Made by a program: the position numbers and the translations under genes
Notes under the pieces: model-generated
What the model was told of the DNA's origin: nothing
Database searches by the model: none
The model's input: only the letters and a program-made list of their open reading frames with translations
Part shown: piece after piece, positions 60,517 to 64,000 of the stretch
Numbering within the stretch: the stretch's first letter is position 1
Layout: each line of letters begins with the position of its first letter
Origin: Deinandra increscens subsp. villosa
Lineage: Eukaryota > Streptophyta > Magnoliopsida > Asterales > Asteraceae
DNA length: 64,000 nt
Reading direction: 5' to 3'
NCBI GenBank assembly: GCA_039602395.1
Contig: JBCNJP010000003.1
Span: 26,878,353-26,942,352, forward strand

Positions 60517-61947
60517 CTGTTATGAGATTTCAAGTATTCTGTAGTGTTGGAGTCATAATGTTTTTCCTATTATTCTCTTGCGTTTGTAACGAATCTGGGT
60601 TGTCTTCCTGTTATCAATAAATATGTTTTTTTTTTAAAAACTTATGTGGATTTTTGGAACACTAAGAAATATAAATAAAAAACATAAAATACAAATTTAA
60701 AAACTTATATTGCAAAAATAAGTTATAAATAAAATTATTTAAAAAAAATAAAAATAAACATCAACTTCTCGGCCTCAAAAATAATCAAAATTCTAAAACG
60801 GTCGTTTTATACAAAACGACCCGACAAACATTCCCCTAATGATCACCTAATCATTGCCATATAACGGTTTTAATATTCCTTTGGGTCGTTTCAGGTAGAA
60901 CGATCGTTTCTAGGTCGTTTCTCTTGAAACGATCGTTCGTTTTGGGTGTTTTTAGTAAAAGCCCGGGTGGATATAGCCGGACCCTTTAAAAACATACACA
61001 CACAAAACAGAAGAGACAAAAAAAAAGGGAAATAGAATTGAGAAAGAAAAGAGTAGAGAGAGAGAGTGAGAAAGCAGCACAGCAGAAGCCGTACCCCTCC
61101 TCTCTCTTCGATATTCCGGCAAAGCCCCTCCCCCTTTAAGATTTTCCGGCAAACAAAACCGGCAACCTAGCAACCATCCATGGGGGGCATGGCGGCCTGC
61201 TGTCTCGTCCCCTCCGGCGAACTGCTGCCCTTATTTTTCCGGCTAGCGTAACCAGCGAACACAGCTCCTCGTTCCGGTTCATTCCTCCGGCGAACCTCTG
61301 CTCGATTGCCGATCGCGACAGCAGCAGGAACCGGCGACCATCTCGCCACTCCTGTTCTTCTCCGATGAACCTAGTAGCTCGCAACATTCTTCTTCGATAA
61401 ACCCAGCCATCTCCTGTCCTCTTCCGACAAACAACAGCGGCGGCGACCAACAGCCGAGCAACGACTGTTCCGGCGACCTCGCACCCAGCAACAGCCACCC
61501 CATCTCCGACTCTCCTCTTTCGTTTTACGTTCATCTTTCCGGCGGGCAATAACACATAAGTAGCAGAAGCCTCGATGAAGATGGTGATGTTTTTTTTGAA
61601 TTCGGTTATTATTCGGTGATGTTCGGTGGATGATTCGGTGACGAGCGGCTGACGACGGGTGATGGTGGTAACGACGATGAACACCCGAGATAGCGGAGAA
61701 TGGTTGCGGTGGTCGACGATCGTTGAAGGTGGTCCACGATGACGGCAAACGGGATATAAAGTAGTGACAATAATAAAACCCGTTTACACTTTCGGGCGAT
61801 GTTTCGGTGGCGTAACGAGGTCCAAACGACAAACCAACAACGGGGAAATGCTCGTGGCAAGAAACTAGTCGGGAAGGACTATTCATTTGTCCAAATCGAA
61901 CAACTTTATTATTCGGATATTTTTGATTCGTTTCACGACCCGTCACA

Positions 61948-62830
61948 TGAACGACTAAAACCTTCAAAAATCACAATAGCGAGCAAAAGAAATCAATTAT
62001 GCGCCGACTTTACCTGTGAGAAACAAAACAGAAATCAAAATCAAAAGGTGATAAAAAAAGGGAAGAAATGCAAACATAGAATTCATCCGACTATCGACCT
62101 GAATGCCTAAGCCTCACACACATCAGATAATATAATACAATAATGAAGAGGGTGATGTATCGATTTCTAGTTGCATTTTTTGGTGTTCGTATAGTAGAGA
62201 CATAAAATCTTAAAAGGTTAATTAATATATTCATCAATTATTGCACATAGAGACTCCAAGGTTTGTCATAAAATCTTTTACATTTTGAAACATGTATGGA
62301 GACTAAAACATCAAAAAGCCTTAACCTTTATAAAGCCTTGACATCAAACCTGCAAAAAATGAGTTACTTAATATTAGGGGATGAAAGATACACATGTTCA
62401 AGCTCATTTAAATCCATAAATTGAAATGGAACTTCAAAGCTTTTGTTTCCTCATATAAATCCATGAACTGAAACGGAACTTCAAGCTCTTATAAATCATT
62501 TTTTTATGTCTATATATAGATATTAGTGAGCTAGCCATTTGGGGAGTGCAAGGTGGAGATACCTACTGCCACCATCATCTTCATAGCATTGATGGTGGTT
62601 GCAAAGGTCAATTTTAAGATTCAAAACACATTGAGACAACAAAACTTAAGATTTCTAAACTAAAATTCAACTCCTAAAAACAACTCAGATTTTGTGCTTC
62701 AGGAAATAGTTTGCAAAATTATAAATTTCATATAACTTCAAAATCGCATCCCAGAAGTAGCAAAATACATAAAAAAAATGAACCTAGCCAAGTTTCAGGT
62801 CAGCACCAGTCTGCAGATTTTCCAGCAACA
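61948..62830. other. Non-coding flank right of the tandem element
   Basis: AT-rich, begins TGAACGACTAAAACC after the LTR end. No ORF, termini or RNA gene recognised. The matching left target site is not visible because of the gap. Confidence 0.5.
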
Positions 62831-63300
62831 CCTTCAAACCCTAAAAGAGAAGAAAAAGGAGATAAACGTTAATCGCCTGGAAAAGCGTATCCTAAGAAAA
62901 AACACAAAGAAAAGACACGCACCTCCATTGTTCTCAACTACTATCAAATAGGGAAGACGAACACCTCACGTCAAGAACATACCGAAAGAAACCGTCATCG
63001 TGGGTTTGAGGTCTGAAGCAAAGAAAGAATGAAGAATCGATTTGGATGCGACGATAATTTACGTGTCTGTCTCTTGAAACGGTTTTGTACGTGGTTTTGC
63101 TACCCGACATCGAGACGATGATGGTGATGCAGGTGTGAGGGGAATCGAATCCTAACTTTGGTGGTGCAGGTGCGATAGTCGGCGACGGGAAGCGATAGCC
63201 GGTAACGAGAGGCGATGGCCGGCGAAGGAGACGAAGATAGCTAGGGTTGTAATGCCATCGATCCCTCTGGAGCCGCCTGATGCTGCGTTAAAATGAGAAA
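62830..63300 (-). other. Possible 5' leader-like GC-richer block, no ORF
   Basis: Read on the minus strand this block has TTACCGGC / GCCGGCCATCGCC repeats, a CCCTAGCTATCTTCGTCTCC leader-like stretch and GT-containing donor-like sites (CGGTATGTTC, GGAGGTGCGTG). No frame stays open beyond some 60 codons. It could be the first non-coding exon of a gene or captured sequence in a transposon. Confidence 0.25.
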
Positions 63301-63429
63301 AAAGCCTTTTATATCTAGGGTTTTAAGAGGTGATGCATTAAGATGTTGTACATGCTGCTTAATGACTTATACGCGTCTTATAATTAAGACATTCACACTT
63401 TCTCTCTCCAATATGCATTATATATAGTA

Positions 63430-63474
<45 letters not shown>
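63430..63474. repeat. Compound (TA)n(TG)n microsatellite
   Basis: About ten TA units followed by about thirteen TG units. Confidence 0.95.
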
Positions 63475-63475
<1 letters not shown>

Positions 63476-63639
63476 TAAAGTAAATATACAAAGGGCTCAA
63501 ATCGTGCGAAGCCTAGGAAGGACTCTCAACCATTGATCTATGAATTCAGTGGTTCGGATTTAATCAAGATCTAATCAAAAAGTAAGTAACAAATTTCAAA
63601 GCGTGAAAGAGCTGGAGGGTAGAATTGTTATAGCCTACA

Positions 63640-63935
63640 ATTGTTGACTTTTTTTCAAGTCCCACCAAGTTTTTTTAAACATTTATAACTTTTTATATGA
63701 CATTATTTTTTCAAAAAAATTTCACCATAAAATTGAGAATTTTATTCTCTTTAATCCGAGTATAGTATTGCTATACTTTTCTCTAAAAAATAAACTTTTT
63801 TTTTTCAAAGTTCGTCTTTGTGCTCTCGTATAACTTGCGTGATTATGAAGTATAACTTGCATTATTATGAAATATATCTTGCGTGATTATCAAATATAGT
63901 TTGCGTGATTATCAATATAACTTGCGTGATTAGTG
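63640..63935. repeat. Third copy of the dispersed repeat with its own minisatellite
   Basis: 63640-63790 is homologous to 3582-3760 (TTGACTTTTTTTCAAGTCC, TTTCACCATAAAATTGAGAA, TCTCTTTAATCCGAGTATAG). It is followed at 63829-63932 by five ~22-bp units of TATAACTTGCGTGATTAT(G/C)AA, unrelated in sequence to the 50-60-bp units that follow the head at 3830. The same head carrying different tandem arrays suggests an element class that grows minisatellites. Confidence 0.65.
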
Positions 63936-64000
63936 TCTAACGCGCACGGACAACTTTACCTTTACTTCGCACCTTCGCACGAAAAAAGGTACAATAACTT

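Larger units (their letters stand above)
57650..60984 (+). mobile_element. Mutator-like element (MULE) with two genes, transposase core lost
   Basis: 3,335 bp. Long imperfect TIRs of about 100 bp share TTTACTAAAAACACCCAAA and repeated AAACGATCGTTT palindromes (left 57650-57755, right about 60880-60984). A 7-bp direct repeat TTTAAAA flanks it (57643-57649 and 60985-60991; a 9-bp TSD with two mismatches is possible). It carries a FAR1-type DNA-binding gene (58020-59035), a second small gene (60089-60516) and an opposite-strand coding-like relic (about 59360-59800). No DDE transposase domain is present, so it is a deletion derivative. Confidence 0.85.
46501..61947 (+). mobile_element. Decayed Ty3/gypsy element in tandem, sharing a middle LTR
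   Basis: Order: internal 3' part (46501-48526), LTR (48527-50422), internal region (50423-54974), LTR (54975-61947, split by insertions). 46501-48526 and 52946-54974 are the same sequence with only a few differences by eye, including the same hAT insertion. Polypurine tract TTTTTAAGGGGG precedes each LTR, and the PBS TTGGTATCAGAGCC follows the middle LTR at 50425. This is what unequal recombination between LTRs of one element yields, though misassembly beside the gap could mimic it. Confidence 0.82.
54975..61947 (+). repeat. Right LTR split by two insertions
   Basis: LTR pieces are 54975-55895, 57626-57649 and 60985-61947. Joined in order they correspond to the 1,896-bp middle LTR with a handful of substitutions. 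The intervening DNA is a Helitron-like element and a MULE, inserted after the tandem formed. Confidence 0.92.

Noticed and set aside
61136..61967. Minus-strand ORFs of 182 and 198 codons in the right LTR, and their relatives at 49648-50036
   Set aside because: They lie in the GC-rich half of an LTR in several overlapping frames, and frame breaks differ between the two LTR copies. This looks like base composition rather than coding.
62830..63300. A host gene start on the minus strand
   Set aside because: Leader-like composition and donor-like sites are present, but no open frame or recognisable exon follows, so it was kept only as a low-confidence note.

Overview
The window is nuclear DNA of a flowering plant. 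The AT-rich background, intron-split kinase/PP2 gene, tRNA-iMet-primed Ty3/gypsy elements, Ty1/copia relics, hAT, MULE and Helitron-like DNA transposons, a SINE and many MITEs all fit. The tandem kinase-PP2 architecture and the look of the repeats recall Asteraceae (lettuce, sunflower, Artemisia group), but that assignment rests on recognition, not on a search. Two 500-base N gaps (19565-20064, 46001-46500) mark scaffold joins.

Gene region (about 1.3-17.75 kb). Six exons on the + strand (1498-2418, 7431-8426, 8751-9623, 9701-9850, 10581-10693, 17351-17717) join in frame through GT-AG introns into one protein of about 1,148 residues: pseudokinase - complete kinase - pseudokinase - short linker - PP2 (phloem protein 2 / Nictaba-like) domain. 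No signal peptide or membrane segment is seen, so it should be cytoplasmic. Introns 1 (5.0 kb) and 5 (6.7 kb) are filled with transposons: a hAT MITE with an 8-bp target duplication, a copia integrase relic, a MITE family, a decayed Tat-type gypsy element, and a SINE with a 17-bp target duplication.

Repeat region left (17.8-24.9 kb). A MITE, a tRNA-derived SINE-like unit, a minus-strand copia 3' end with LTR, a gap, a minus-strand chromovirus 3' end whose LTR is full of GTTTCGCT motifs, a dispersed minisatellite-bearing repeat with a nested element, and a (TAA)n tract of about 55 units.

Intact retrotransposon (24898-34568). A Tekay-like chromovirus, 9.67 kb, TSD TAACC, near-identical LTRs of about 2.39 kb, PBS, PPT and one gag-pol frame broken only by one in-frame TAA at 31067.

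Decayed region (34.6-46 kb). A hAT MITE, a MULE-type MITE with a 9-bp TSD, minisatellite arrays sharing a TTTCTCCACTT core, and several minus-strand gypsy LTRs carrying family-specific palindromes.

Tandem retrotransposon and nested elements (46.5-61.95 kb). A second gypsy element with wrecked coding capacity is present as internal-LTR-internal-LTR, a tandem sharing an LTR. Its right LTR is split by a Helitron-like insertion (55896-57625) and a 3.3-kb MULE (57650-60984). The MULE carries a FAR1-type DNA-binding gene lacking the transposase core, a second small Pro-rich/acidic gene, and clusters of AACGG motifs like the plant G2/M (MSA) element. The last 2 kb holds no gene I can support.

Only the kinase-PP2 gene looks like host function. 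The rest is transposon sequence of different ages, with nesting that gives a relative order of events.
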